Below are positions 1 to 7,698 of a stretch of 28,322 bases of DNA, piece after piece. The stretch is from JBMYZL01 sp049610385 (GTDB lineage: Bacteria; Bacteroidota; Bacteroidia; Flavobacteriales_D; Sanyastnellaceae). The notes under the pieces are model-generated. The model was not told the DNA's origin and ran no database searches. It saw only the letters and a program-made list of their open reading frames with translations. Where the stretch lies: positions 1 to 28,322 of the forward strand of contig JBMYZL010000026.1 in NCBI GenBank assembly GCA_049610385.1, in the 5' to 3' direction. Both the position numbers and the translations under genes were made by a program. Within the stretch, counting starts at the first letter, position 1. Each line of letters starts with the position of its first letter.

Positions 1-45
1 TGATTCTCTTGGTCCTGATTCTCTTGGTCCTGATTTTCCTGCTCC
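1..45. repeat. 15-bp tandem repeat inside the BatC tail
   Basis: The unit TGATTCTCTTGGTCC occurs twice exactly (1-15, 16-30) and once degenerate (31-45). On the coding minus strand it encodes an ENQDQ pentapeptide repeat, part of the acidic/amide-rich linker typical of BatC C-termini. The array may continue beyond the left edge. Confidence 0.8.
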
Positions 46-1667
46 TCTTGCTGCTGCAATTCTTGCATGGCCCGGACCAAGTTGTAGCGGGCGGCTTCAT
101 TGCGCGGATTCTCACGGAGCGCGTCTTTGAAAGAATCGACAGCGCCGGCAAAATCTTGTTGCATCATTTTGAGGTTGCCTAGGTTGTGATGTCCTTGGCT
201 GCGCTGTTCTGAATCGTTAAGAAGGGGAAGGGCGCGTTCAAAAGCGGCATGGGCTTCTGTGGCCAAATCTGTTGCCTCGGGATTGTCCGCTGACAATTGG
301 TCCATCAGCGTTCGACCCAAGTTGTAGGAGGCAATGCCACCCAAATCGCTGTGCGATTCACCCAAGGCGAAGAGGCTGTCGGCACCCTCCACATTTGTGC
401 GATACCGATCGAGGCCATCGATGATGGCGGCTTTGGCGTCGAGGTCATCGGTGGATTGGGTTTGGCCCCAAACGGGCGTCAACCCTGACAGACACAACCC
501 CAAGAAAACCATCGGTGAGGCCACTACTTTCCGTGTGGCCAGATCGCCCACAGCTTTTCCAGGGCCGATAAGGGATTCAATTAGCAGCAAGAACAGCGCG
601 AACCAAATGAACCACTGATAGCGGTGCTCATAATCGGTGTAGGCCACCGTGGCCACCTCTGCCGACTCCAATTCTTGGAGGGCACGCATGATGGGATTGA
701 GGTCCACAAAACTGGAGCCAGCTCGCGTAAAGGTGCCGCGACCTGCCTCTGCAATCTGAATCAACATGGTCTCGTCGAGGGCTGTGACGATGGGGTTGCC
801 ATCCGGGTCTGTTTTGAACCCTCGCTGGCGGCCATAACGGTCATACAAGGGGATTGGGCCACCCCCGACGGACCCCATGCCGATGGTGTGCACTTCAACC
901 CCTGCTGAGGATGCGGATTTGGCGGCTTCAACGGCGTCATCTTCATGGTTTTCACCATCTGTGAGGACCACAATGACTTTCGACGCTGTGGACGCTTCAT
1001 CGAATCCCTCACGGGCTACCTCGATGGCCCGACCCACGGCAGTGCCTTGGACAGGGACGAGGTCGGTGGTGACGCCATCCAAGAAGAGCTTTGTGGCCGC
1101 ATAGTCCGTGGTGATGGGGCACTGCACATAGGCATCCCCCGCGAAAACCACCAACCCGATGCGGTCCCCATCGAGCATGCCGACCAACCGTTCAACGGTC
1201 CGGCGCGTGAGCGCCATCCGTTGCATGCCCACATCTTCTGCCAGCATGCTGTTCGATACATCCATGGCCACCATGACATCTACCCCTTCACTGGTGACCT
1301 CTTGCAGACGGGCTCCGATTTTGGGGTCCAGCACACCGATTATGGCTGATGCAAGGGCCGTCCGCCACAACAGAAATCGCCACACATTGCGCACGGGCCG
1401 AATCCGCGGAAACATGCCTTTCAACATGCGCGCGTCTGCCAGTTTGTGGGCCATTCGGCGTTGCCAATTGTAATGCACAATGAAGATGATCAGGGTCAGA
1501 GGCAAGGCCAACAATGCTGGCCACCAGTCCCCATGGTCCAAGGTGATGTTGGGGGCCACGTTGCGGATGGACAACCACACCGCCAACAACCCAATCCAAA
1601 ACACCACTTCCGCCAAAACCAGGGTCACGGCGTTTGCAAACGTTTTGAAAGTATCAGGAGATTGCAT
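1..1667 (-). CDS. batB: BatB-BatC fusion: VWA domain plus TPR protein (partial, runs off left edge)
   Basis: Reading the minus strand from the ATG at 1667 gives an uninterrupted frame of 555 codons to the window edge. Residues about 13-33 and 47-65 are membrane segments. A von Willebrand A domain follows, with the metal-site motif DVSNS at D136 and the second aspartate in LTDGEN at D237, then a membrane helix near 350-368. This much equals a normal BatB. The frame then continues through a second hydrophobic stretch (VFLGLCLSGLTPVWGQ, from M386), which looks like an old BatC signal peptide, into TPR repeats and an E/Q/N/D-rich tail. BatB and BatC are usually separate proteins, so this looks like a fusion, although internal re-initiation at M386 would give a separate BatC. 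It starts 9 bases after batA. Bat proteins are membrane/periplasmic and linked to oxygen tolerance or stress in Bacteroides; the biochemical role is unknown. Confidence 0.85.
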   Translation of the reverse strand, partial: MQSPDTFKTFANAVTLVLAEVVFWIGLLAVWLSIRNVAPNITLDHGDWWPALLALPLTLIIFIVHYNWQRRMAHKLADARMLKGMFPRIRPVRNVWRFLLWRTALASAIIGVLDPKIGARLQEVTSEGVDVMVAMDVSNSMLAEDVGMQRMALTRRTVERLVGMLDGDRIGLVVFAGDAYVQCPITTDYAATKLFLDGVTTDLVPVQGTAVGRAIEVAREGFDEASTASKVIVVLTDGENHEDDAVEAAKSASSAGVEVHTIGMGSVGGGPIPLYDRYGRQRGFKTDPDGNPIVTALDETMLIQIAEAGRGTFTRAGSSFVDLNPIMRALQELESAEVATVAYTDYEHRYQWFIWFALFLLLIESLIGPGKAVGDLATRKVVASPMVFLGLCLSGLTPVWGQTQSTDDLDAKAAIIDGLDRYRTNVEGADSLFALGESHSDLGGIASYNLGRTLMDQLSADNPEATDLATEAHAAFERALPLLNDSEQRSQGHHNLGNLKMMQQDFAGAVDSFKDALRENPRNEAARYNLVRAMQELQQQEEQENQDQENQDQEN

Positions 1668-1676
1668 GGTGGAGGG

Positions 1677-2759
1677 TCAGTGGAGGGTTCGGATGAAAAA
1701 GTGACGGATGACAAATTCCAAAAGGAGACAAATCACGGCACTCAGGGCGAAAGGCAGGAATTCCTCGGTTTTTTGGTTGTAACGGAGGACGTTGAACCGG
1801 GTTTTTTCCAGGGTGTCAATTTCCGCATAAATCGATTCGAGTTTTTCTTCGCTGGTGGCCCGAAAATAACGACCGCCCGTCATGGACGCGATTTCTTTCA
1901 GCACAGGCTCATCGATTTTGACCTCCACCCAATCATACATGTAGTCGTTTCCCATTTTGCGGACTGGACTTCTGGCCTTGCCGATGGTTCCGACGCCGAT
2001 GGTATAGACGCGGATGTCATTCAGTTGGGCCAATTGCGCTGCATCCAGAGGTTCAATCGCACCCGAGTTGTTGACCCCGTCAGTTAACAGGATGATGACT
2101 TTGCTTTCCGCGTCGGAGGATTTCAGTCGGTTGACGGCTGTCGCCAAACCCATGCCGATTGCGGTTCCGCCTTCCAGCAAACCGGTTTCGAGGCTTGAAA
2201 GGCCATTCATCACCACGCGTTGGTCCGTGGTCAACGGAATCGAAGTGAAGGCCTCACCTTCATAGGCGACCACGCCGATGCGGTCGTCAGGACGATCTTC
2301 GACGAAGTCGGCAGCCACGGCTTTCGCAGCTTCGAGCCGGTTGGGTTCGAAATCTTTGCTCAGCATGGAAGCGGACAAGTCCATGCTCAAAACAATATCC
2401 AATCCTTCACGTGTCAAATCTTCGATGCTCGAACTGCTCTGTGGGCGTGCGCCAGCGATGGCGAGGAGGAGCAGGGCGCCAGTCCGGAACCCGGCCCAGA
2501 TTTCTGGGAGGACCTCACTGGAAGCGGTGTACCATTTGGGTGCAGCTGAATAGGCTTGGAGGTTGAAGGACGCCTTAACTTCCCAGCCTTTGACGAAGCG
2601 CAGCATTCGCATCAATGCATGCAGGACGCCCACCCCAAAGAACCACAAGGCCCAGGGTGCACTGAATTCATAATGCGCGCGGACATGACTCAAGACCAAC
2701 ATGCCGATGCCGATGGCCACCAGATGGGGAAGGGCATTCCAGAGCCAGCGCTGATTCAT
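1677..2759 (-). CDS. batA: BatA: membrane-anchored VWA-domain protein
   Basis: A 360-residue protein with hydrophobic segments near residues 10-27, 34-53 and 89-106, a VWA domain, and a C-terminal helix near 335-358. The metal-site residues are intact: DLSAS, the threonine in GGTAIG, and LTDGVNN. The layout (N-terminal helices, VWA facing the periplasm, C-terminal anchor) is that of BatA. The ATG overlaps the stop of the upstream gene by four bases (ATGA), and batB-batC follows nine bases after the stop, so the three are likely translated together. VWA proteins of this group are thought to act with MoxR ATPases in assembling or remodelling envelope complexes; no substrate can be read from the sequence. 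Confidence 0.93.
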   Translation of the reverse strand: MNQRWLWNALPHLVAIGIGMLVLSHVRAHYEFSAPWALWFFGVGVLHALMRMLRFVKGWEVKASFNLQAYSAAPKWYTASSEVLPEIWAGFRTGALLLLAIAGARPQSSSSIEDLTREGLDIVLSMDLSASMLSKDFEPNRLEAAKAVAADFVEDRPDDRIGVVAYEGEAFTSIPLTTDQRVVMNGLSSLETGLLEGGTAIGMGLATAVNRLKSSDAESKVIILLTDGVNNSGAIEPLDAAQLAQLNDIRVYTIGVGTIGKARSPVRKMGNDYMYDWVEVKIDEPVLKEIASMTGGRYFRATSEEKLESIYAEIDTLEKTRFNVLRYNQKTEEFLPFALSAVICLLLEFVIRHFFIRTLH

Positions 2760-3763
2760 CGCTCCAGGGCTTCTTCACCTTCCGAAGTGGGCAAGGTGGA
2801 TTCGACAAAGTGGATGGCTCGGACCACGATGCGTTCGTGTTCTTCCGGGAGGGCTCTGTATTTGGCAAATTTGACCAGATCCGACAGTTCCAGCAGTTCC
2901 AACAAGAGGGTACGCTCCTCTTCACGCATGGGCAAACCCCTGAGGCCACGACGAATCTCGAAAGTGGTGCGTTCCAGAGCCGGTAGGCCAAACCGCCTTT
3001 CCACGTATGTGCGAAGGGTCAAGCTCGTCGCGGCATGATGGCCTTTCTCGTCTCCCCGTTGCCAGACCGCACGGACCCGTATGGATTCCAATTCCCGGAG
3101 GGCGACCACATGGGCGGGCTCGAGGGGCACCTGCGGCGTGGCAGCTGGAGCAGCATTCCGAGGCCGATTCTGATGTTTTCGATACGCCCACCAACCTGCA
3201 GCGAGAAGACCCAGAATGAGCAGAATCAGCAGCACGGTTGGCAAGGCTCGTTGAACGCGCTCCTTGAATGTCCACTCGACGTCAATCACTTCGGCTGGCG
3301 CGGCGATGGCATTGGGGTCCTCGATGCGCGGGGTCAAGATTTGAAGCAACAAGGCATTCGTCTCCAGCGTATCTCCTTCGAAAACCACGGGCACGGGTGG
3401 AATGGCCCGGAACCCCGTGTCCCAGGAAGTCACCAGCCAGCGGCGCTCCACGGCGATGGCATCGTCATCGTTGGCCGTTACTGTCAGGGCGGTATCTGCA
3501 CCGAGAAAGGAGAGCACTTCCAGCCCTCCGGGAATGGAGTCTCCTTCAAAAATGGGGAAGACGAAAGTGCCGCTGGACTGCGGGGTGCGAATGGCGCGAA
3601 GGGTGAACTCGGTTTGGTCCCCGATGGCCAAGACCGCAGTGTCGAGCTTCATTTCCACAGAAATTTGCGGGGGTTCTTTCGCTCCAGCCACAAGCAGGAT
3701 CAACTGAAACAAGCTGGCCATGAACCCACGGCAGCTGACATTTGATGATGTTCTTTTACCCAC
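2756..3763 (-). CDS. Unnamed Bat-operon protein with signal peptide and one membrane helix
   Basis: This 335-residue protein sits between DUF58 and batA, the position where Bacteroidota Bat operons often carry a DUF4381-like or short BatD-like protein. It has an N-terminal signal peptide, a beta-rich extracytoplasmic domain (about 30-165), one helix (VLLILLILGLLAAGWWAY, about 178-195), and a cytoplasmic-side helical domain rich in R, E and L. The start is uncertain. GTG at 3763 overlaps the DUF58 stop by eight bases and gives a proper positively charged signal-peptide start (MGKRTSSNVSCRGF), while ATG at 3721 gives a signal sequence without a positive charge. I prefer the GTG. No catalytic motif is visible. 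Its role is presumably as a partner of the VWA proteins; this is inferred from position only. Confidence 0.8.
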   Translation of the reverse strand: MGKRTSSNVSCRGFMASLFQLILLVAGAKEPPQISVEMKLDTAVLAIGDQTEFTLRAIRTPQSSGTFVFPIFEGDSIPGGLEVLSFLGADTALTVTANDDDAIAVERRWLVTSWDTGFRAIPPVPVVFEGDTLETNALLLQILTPRIEDPNAIAAPAEVIDVEWTFKERVQRALPTVLLILLILGLLAAGWWAYRKHQNRPRNAAPAATPQVPLEPAHVVALRELESIRVRAVWQRGDEKGHHAATSLTLRTYVERRFGLPALERTTFEIRRGLRGLPMREEERTLLLELLELSDLVKFAKYRALPEEHERIVVRAIHFVESTLPTSEGEEALER

Positions 3764-4622
3764 GGCGATCGAACAATTGCATGAGAGGTTGAACGTAGGG
3801 TTGATCGGTCAACAGAACGGCTTCGTCAACGCCGCTCCGGAGAAAAGTCGATTTCAACTCTGCTTCGCGTTGGGCTTCTTGCTCAGCATGTCGGCGGCGA
3901 ATTTTTTTGCGGTTCGTGTTGACCCATCTCGAAATGCCCGTCTCGGGATCTTCCACCTGAATCCAACCCACGGCAGGGAATTCACGCTCGAGCGGGTCTT
4001 CGACGCGCAATGCCACCAAATCATGCCGTCGCCCAGCACGTTTCAACATGGAATCAAATTGGCTATCCCGGAAATCGGAGATGAGGAAACAAATGGTGCG
4101 TTTTTTCATCGCCTGCAGAAAGTGGCCGAGGGCATCATTGATGTTCGTTCCGCGTCCTTGTGGTACGGTTTCGATGATTTCTCGGATGATGCGCAAGACA
4201 TGGGATCGGCCTTTCTTCGGTGGGATGAATTGTTCGATGCGGTCGCTGAACAGGATGGCGCCCACTTTGTCGTTGTTGCCCATGGCACTGAAGGCCAAAA
4301 CTGCGGCCAACTCCGTAATGAGTTCCCGCTTGGTGCGCTGTCGGCTGCCCGGGCTGTTGGACGCGCTGACATCCAACAGGAGGAAGACAGTCATCTCACG
4401 TTCTTCCTCAAAAACTTTGACATAAGGAGAGCCCATGCGCGCAGTGACATTCCAGTCAATGGTTCGGATTTCATCACCGTGCTGATATGCGCGATTCTCG
4501 GAGAAGGCCATTCCGCGGCCTTTGAAGGCGCTGTGGTACTCCCCGCTGAAAATGCGGTCACTCAGCCCGCGCGTTTTCAGTTCGACGCGTCGGACCCGTG
4601 CAATCAACTCAGCCGTGTCCAT
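3756..4622 (-). CDS. DUF58 / VWA-like cytosolic protein of the MoxR-Bat operon
   Basis: A 288-residue soluble protein. The N-terminal half carries the DUF58 signature ENRAYQHGDEIRTIDWNVTA (about residues 42-61), then a VWA-like fold with an intact metal site: DVSAS, the threonine in GRGTN, and LISDFRD. No membrane segment is present, unlike the long DUF58 proteins with N-terminal helices. It lies 15 bases after moxR and its stop overlaps the next gene's preferred GTG start. MoxR-DUF58-VWA trios are a recurrent module thought to work as ATPase plus adaptor; the adaptor role here is inferred from the family. Confidence 0.92.
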   Translation of the reverse strand: MDTAELIARVRRVELKTRGLSDRIFSGEYHSAFKGRGMAFSENRAYQHGDEIRTIDWNVTARMGSPYVKVFEEEREMTVFLLLDVSASNSPGSRQRTKRELITELAAVLAFSAMGNNDKVGAILFSDRIEQFIPPKKGRSHVLRIIREIIETVPQGRGTNINDALGHFLQAMKKRTICFLISDFRDSQFDSMLKRAGRRHDLVALRVEDPLEREFPAVGWIQVEDPETGISRWVNTNRKKIRRRHAEQEAQREAELKSTFLRSGVDEAVLLTDQPYVQPLMQLFDRRG

Positions 4623-4637
4623 GGGGTGGGAATGTGA

Positions 4638-5711
4638 TTAAGGAACCTGGATTTGATCCATGATCTCGGTGATAATCTGTTCCTGCGAGATGTTTTCCGC
4701 TTCTGCCTCGAAAGTGATGCCAATACGGTGGCGCATGACGTCCATGGCAACTGCTCGAACATCCTCTGGCGTCACGTAGCCTCGATGCTGGAGGAAGGCA
4801 TGAGCCTTGGCTGCAACCCCCAGACCAATGCTGGCCCGAGGCGACGCCCCGAATCCGATCAACTGTTCCAAGTGGCCCATGCCATGGTTTTCAGGTTGGC
4901 GGGTGGCGAACACCAAATCAACAATGTACCGCTCCACTTTCTCATCCATGTAGATTTTCTTCACCCACTCTCGGGCAGTGAGGATGTCCTCCGGCTTCAC
5001 CACAGCTTGCGGCTTGTGCATGCCTTCGGGGCGCAAGTTGGCCCGAATGATTTGCTGCTCCTCCTCCTTTGTGGGGTATCCAATGACCACCTTCAATAGA
5101 AAACGATCCACTTGAGCTTCGGGCAAGGGATAGGTGCCTTCTTGTTCAACAGGGTTCTGGGTGGCCAAGACCAAAAACGGCTTTGGCAGCGGAAACGTCT
5201 CTGAGCCGATGGTGACCTGTCGTTCTTGCATGCTTTCGAGCAGCGCACTCTGAACCTTCGCAGGGGCACGGTTGATTTCATCCGCCAAAACGAAATTCGC
5301 GAAGATGGGCCCTTTTTTGACCTTAAAGCTCTCCTCCCGCTGGTTGTAAATCATGGTGCCCACCAGATCCGCAGGCAACAAATCGGGCGTGAACTGAATC
5401 CGACTGAAATCCGCCCTCACACAATCCGAAAGGCTCTTGATTGCCAGGGTCTTTGCCAGCCCAGGAACACCCTCGAGCAGCACATGGCCGTTGGCCAAAA
5501 GCCCGATGAGCAATTTGTCCACCATGGCCTTCTGGCCGATGATGACTTTTTCCAGTTCCATGCGGAGTAAATCCACAAACGCACTTTTTTCAGCGATTTG
5601 CTCGTTCAGCGCGCGGATGTCTGCTCCTGCGTTCGACACTCCGTTCGTCGGCGCACTGGCGGACAGGGCCATGTCGGGTGAATTTGTCGTGGGGTTGGTC
5701 GAATTCTCCAT
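4638..5711 (-). CDS. MoxR-family AAA+ ATPase
   Basis: A 357-residue AAA_3 ATPase. After a low-complexity N-terminus (about 30 residues, S/T/N-rich) come the Walker A motif (GVPGLAKT), the Walker B motif (FVLADEINRAPAK), the sensor-1 region (LATQNPVEQEGTYPLPEAQ) and the C-terminal lid with GASPRASI. All are standard for MoxR. It is the first gene of the Bat operon and DUF58 begins 15 bases after its stop. MoxR ATPases are chaperone-like and are thought to act on metal-site VWA proteins, so batA, batB and DUF58 are the likely partners. ATG at 5711 is the only plausible start, because the family core begins near residue 45. Confidence 0.95.
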   Translation of the reverse strand: MENSTNPTTNSPDMALSASAPTNGVSNAGADIRALNEQIAEKSAFVDLLRMELEKVIIGQKAMVDKLLIGLLANGHVLLEGVPGLAKTLAIKSLSDCVRADFSRIQFTPDLLPADLVGTMIYNQREESFKVKKGPIFANFVLADEINRAPAKVQSALLESMQERQVTIGSETFPLPKPFLVLATQNPVEQEGTYPLPEAQVDRFLLKVVIGYPTKEEEQQIIRANLRPEGMHKPQAVVKPEDILTAREWVKKIYMDEKVERYIVDLVFATRQPENHGMGHLEQLIGFGASPRASIGLGVAAKAHAFLQHRGYVTPEDVRAVAMDVMRHRIGITFEAEAENISQEQIITEIMDQIQVP

Positions 5712-5733
5712 CTGCTCATTCGTTCACTGCTCG

Positions 5734-5768
5734 CGAATATACTGATGAGGATTGGGGCAAGAACCAAA
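5734..5768 (-). promoter_or_regulatory. Candidate promoter of the moxR-bat operon
   Basis: On the minus strand TATATTCG (5741-5734) matches the Bacteroidota -7 box TAnnTTTG at all but one position. Upstream lie TTTG (5768-5765, 23-base spacing) and TTG (5760-5758, 16-base spacing) as -33 candidates. The leader would be about 15-20 bases. Confidence 0.45.
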
Positions 5769-5798
5769 TCAGTTTTGAAATCATGTTAACTTTCGGAC

Positions 5799-6263
5799 AT
5801 GGACATGTCTTCATCAACCCTCAAGCCAGCCGGCGCCAATCTTGAAGACCGCAGCCCGCTGACACTTCAGCAAACCATCGACGCGGTACGGCAATTTCAC
5901 GACGCCTTCGAAATCCGAAACGCGCCCAGCCCGGAGGCCCAGCCCTCCGTTGACACCATCGTGTTGCGGCACCGCTTGATGGCAGAGGAAAACGAAGAGT
6001 ATTTGGAGGCGGCCCAGGCCGGTGACCTCGTGGAGGTTGCCGACGCCCTCGGCGACATGCTGTACATCTTGTGCGGAACCATGTTGCAACACGGCATGCA
6101 CCATGTCATCGAGGATGTGTTCCTCGAAATTCAGCGTTCGAACATGTCGAAATTGGGCCCCGATGGTCGCCCCATCCACCGAGAAGATGGCAAGGTGATG
6201 AAGGGTCCAGATTATACCCCACCTGTGCTAGCGCCCATCCTTGCTGATGCCCAAAACGCATGA
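5799..6263 (+). CDS. MazG-like / PRA-PH superfamily nucleotide pyrophosphohydrolase
   Basis: A 154-residue all-alpha protein with the MazG/PRA-PH metal-binding pattern: the acidic helix AEENEEYLEAAQAGD (about 67-81) followed by EVADALGDMLYILCG (about 84-98). These supply the E-x-x-E and E-x-x-D side chains that bind magnesium in this superfamily. The C-terminal GPDGRPIHREDGKVMKGPDY resembles COG4696-type (Cof-like) phosphohydrolases. It probably hydrolyses a nucleoside triphosphate to the monophosphate and pyrophosphate, perhaps as house-cleaning; the substrate cannot be told. ATG at 5799 is used, and ATG at 5805 is an equal alternative. Its stop overlaps the next start (ATGA). It is divergent from moxR. 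Confidence 0.87.
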   Translation: MDMSSSTLKPAGANLEDRSPLTLQQTIDAVRQFHDAFEIRNAPSPEAQPSVDTIVLRHRLMAEENEEYLEAAQAGDLVEVADALGDMLYILCGTMLQHGMHHVIEDVFLEIQRSNMSKLGPDGRPIHREDGKVMKGPDYTPPVLAPILADAQNA

Positions 6264-6775
6264 ATGGTTTCGTCGAAAAACTGTTTGGATGGGCATGGAA
6301 GCGTGCCCTGCAGGGCCAAACGATGTGGTTGACTCGGGTGTTTTGGTTTTGGATTCCATTCAATTGGCCGCATCGCTTCAACATTGAGCACCTGTCGGAG
6401 GGCGAGGCGAAGGTGACCTCTCCATTTCGTCGGGCAAATCGCAACCACCTCGGAACCCAACACGCTTGCGCTCTGGCCACTGTGGGTGAATTCGTTGCAG
6501 GCCTGGCTTTGTTGGGTGCTTTTGAACCTGCTGCTTATCGCCTCATCATGTCGAGGTTGGAGGTGGATTATGTCCGACGTGCGGACGCTGTGATCACAGC
6601 CGAGTCGGCCATTCCACAAGATGTGCTCTCCGACGTTCGTCAAGAACTCCAGACGGAGGGCATTGCCCGGCGCGTCATGGAGTCTCAACTGACAGATGCC
6701 CAGGGAAAACGGGTGGCCACAGTGCATACCCATTGGCAGATCAAGTCTTGGTCTCAGGTGGGCACCCGGGGTTGA
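6260..6775 (+). CDS. DUF4442 hotdog-fold (thioesterase-like) protein
   Basis: A 171-residue protein of the DUF4442 family, a hotdog fold related to acyl-CoA thioesterases. Family features visible are the aromatic N-terminal helix (WMWLTR-like, here QTMWLTRVFWFWIPFN), the segment RRANRNHLGTQHACALATVGE (about 57-77) that holds the long hotdog helix, and a C-terminal strand pair ending in HTHWQIK. No thioesterase activity has to be present, because many members lack a defined substrate. The start overlaps the MazG-like stop by four bases, so the pair is likely translationally coupled. This pairing may be accidental; I know no pathway that joins them. Confidence 0.82.
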   Translation: MNGFVEKLFGWAWKRALQGQTMWLTRVFWFWIPFNWPHRFNIEHLSEGEAKVTSPFRRANRNHLGTQHACALATVGEFVAGLALLGAFEPAAYRLIMSRLEVDYVRRADAVITAESAIPQDVLSDVRQELQTEGIARRVMESQLTDAQGKRVATVHTHWQIKSWSQVGTRG

Positions 6776-6926
6776 TGGCGTAAGGCTTCGGTCCTGCTCA
6801 ATCCACCAAAAAGAACGTGAAACAGAATCCCGTGAGCCCGGTGTTCATTGGACATAAAAAGATTCCCATGAAAGGAGAGGGATTTGCCCTTGGAACCATT
6901 TCAATCAACCCTTTTCCTTTCGGACG

Positions 6927-6934
6927 TAGCTTTG
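6927..6934 (+). promoter_or_regulatory. Perfect Bacteroidota -7 box before the FISUMP gene
   Basis: TAGCTTTG matches TAnnTTTG exactly and ends four bases before the ATG at 6939. Transcription would begin at or next to the start codon. The -33 element is poor (TTTC at 6899-6902, 24-base spacing). The rest of 6776-6926 holds no gene or terminator that I can see. Confidence 0.45.
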
Positions 6935-6938
6935 CTTG

Positions 6939-7601
6939 ATGCGCACAATTGTTCTCATCGCTTTCACTTTTTCCTTTTCGGCATCGGTTTTTGAATTCCA
7001 AGCTCAGACGGATTGCCATGCTGTGGAATACCAGGGCCACACGTACAGCTGTGTCCAAATCAAAGACCAATGCTGGTTTGCAGAAAACCTACGTTCAGAA
7101 ACCTATGCGAACGGGGATTCCATACCCTGCGATTTGACCGGCCCAGAATGGACTTCGACCCGAGAAGGTGCGCTCACGCATTACAATCTCGATGCAAAAA
7201 ACTTGGAGATTTACGGTCGCCTCTACAATTGGTTTGCCGTGTCCGATGCCAGGGGTTTGTGCCCTACAGGCTGGCATGTGCCCACCGAGGCGGACTGGCA
7301 AGAACTCGTCGATTCGTTTCTCAGGGGCTCCACTGCTGGCCAAGGGTTGAAAGCTTCAGAAAAGGACACGCCGTCATGGAATGGAAACAACCGGAGTGGT
7401 TTCAGCGGTCTCCCAGGAGGGTGGCGGTACAGCGCAGTGGGCAATTATGGCATGGAAGGGGCGAAAGGTTACTGGTGGAGCACAACCTCTGCGCCCAAAG
7501 GCCGCGCGCGCTTCATGTCCTTGAGTACAGACAAAAAAGACGTCTTGATTAATTCTGGCTACCACAGATTGGGGTACTCGGTGCGGTGCCTGCGGGATTG
7601 A
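6939..7601 (+). CDS. Secreted FISUMP-domain protein
   Basis: A 220-residue protein with a Sec signal peptide (RTIVLIAFTFSFSASVFEFQAQ, then TDC). The mature part is almost entirely a Fib_succ_major (FISUMP) domain. It carries YSCVQIKDQCWFAENLR, YGRLYNWFAV, GLCPTGWHVPTEADW, and the closing GYSVRCLRD, all family hallmarks. The domain is common in surface and secreted proteins of Bacteroidota and Fibrobacteres and has a C-type-lectin-like appearance. Its function is unknown; carbohydrate or surface binding is possible. I start at ATG 6939 rather than the in-frame TTG at 6936. It stands alone between the hotdog gene and thrS. Confidence 0.9.
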   Translation: MRTIVLIAFTFSFSASVFEFQAQTDCHAVEYQGHTYSCVQIKDQCWFAENLRSETYANGDSIPCDLTGPEWTSTREGALTHYNLDAKNLEIYGRLYNWFAVSDARGLCPTGWHVPTEADWQELVDSFLRGSTAGQGLKASEKDTPSWNGNNRSGFSGLPGGWRYSAVGNYGMEGAKGYWWSTTSAPKGRARFMSLSTDKKDVLINSGYHRLGYSVRCLRD

Positions 7602-7670
7602 CACTTGGGGACGGCTTTCTCGAGCGGTTTGTTCCCATTGATTTCTACCCATTTCTCCGGCGGTTTCCGT

Positions 7671-7678
7671 TATTTTTG
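7671..7678 (+). promoter_or_regulatory. Perfect Bacteroidota -7 box before thrS
   Basis: TATTTTTG matches TAnnTTTG exactly, 20 bases before the thrS ATG, giving a leader of about 15 bases. The only TTTG upstream (7628-7631) is too far, so the -33 element is weak or absent. This is the likely promoter of thrS-infC-rpmI-rplT. Confidence 0.5.
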
Positions 7679-7698
7679 CGGTCCTGAATCTGGTTTCC

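Noticed and set aside
1446..2087. Plus-strand frame of 213 codons opposite batA/batB
   Set aside because: It covers the junction of two confident minus-strand genes and its composition (H/Q/G/D-rich) is that of an antisense frame.
3720..4637. Long plus-strand frame of 305 codons opposite DUF58
   Set aside because: The minus-strand DUF58 has clear family motifs throughout; the plus frame has no recognisable domain and is a GC-rich shadow.
5777..5785. Promoter for the MazG-like gene (TAACTTTC)
   Set aside because: The last base of the box mismatches and no -33 element sits at a suitable distance.
6776..6926. Hidden small gene or terminator after the hotdog gene
   Set aside because: Only short fragmentary frames and no stable stem with a T-run were seen.
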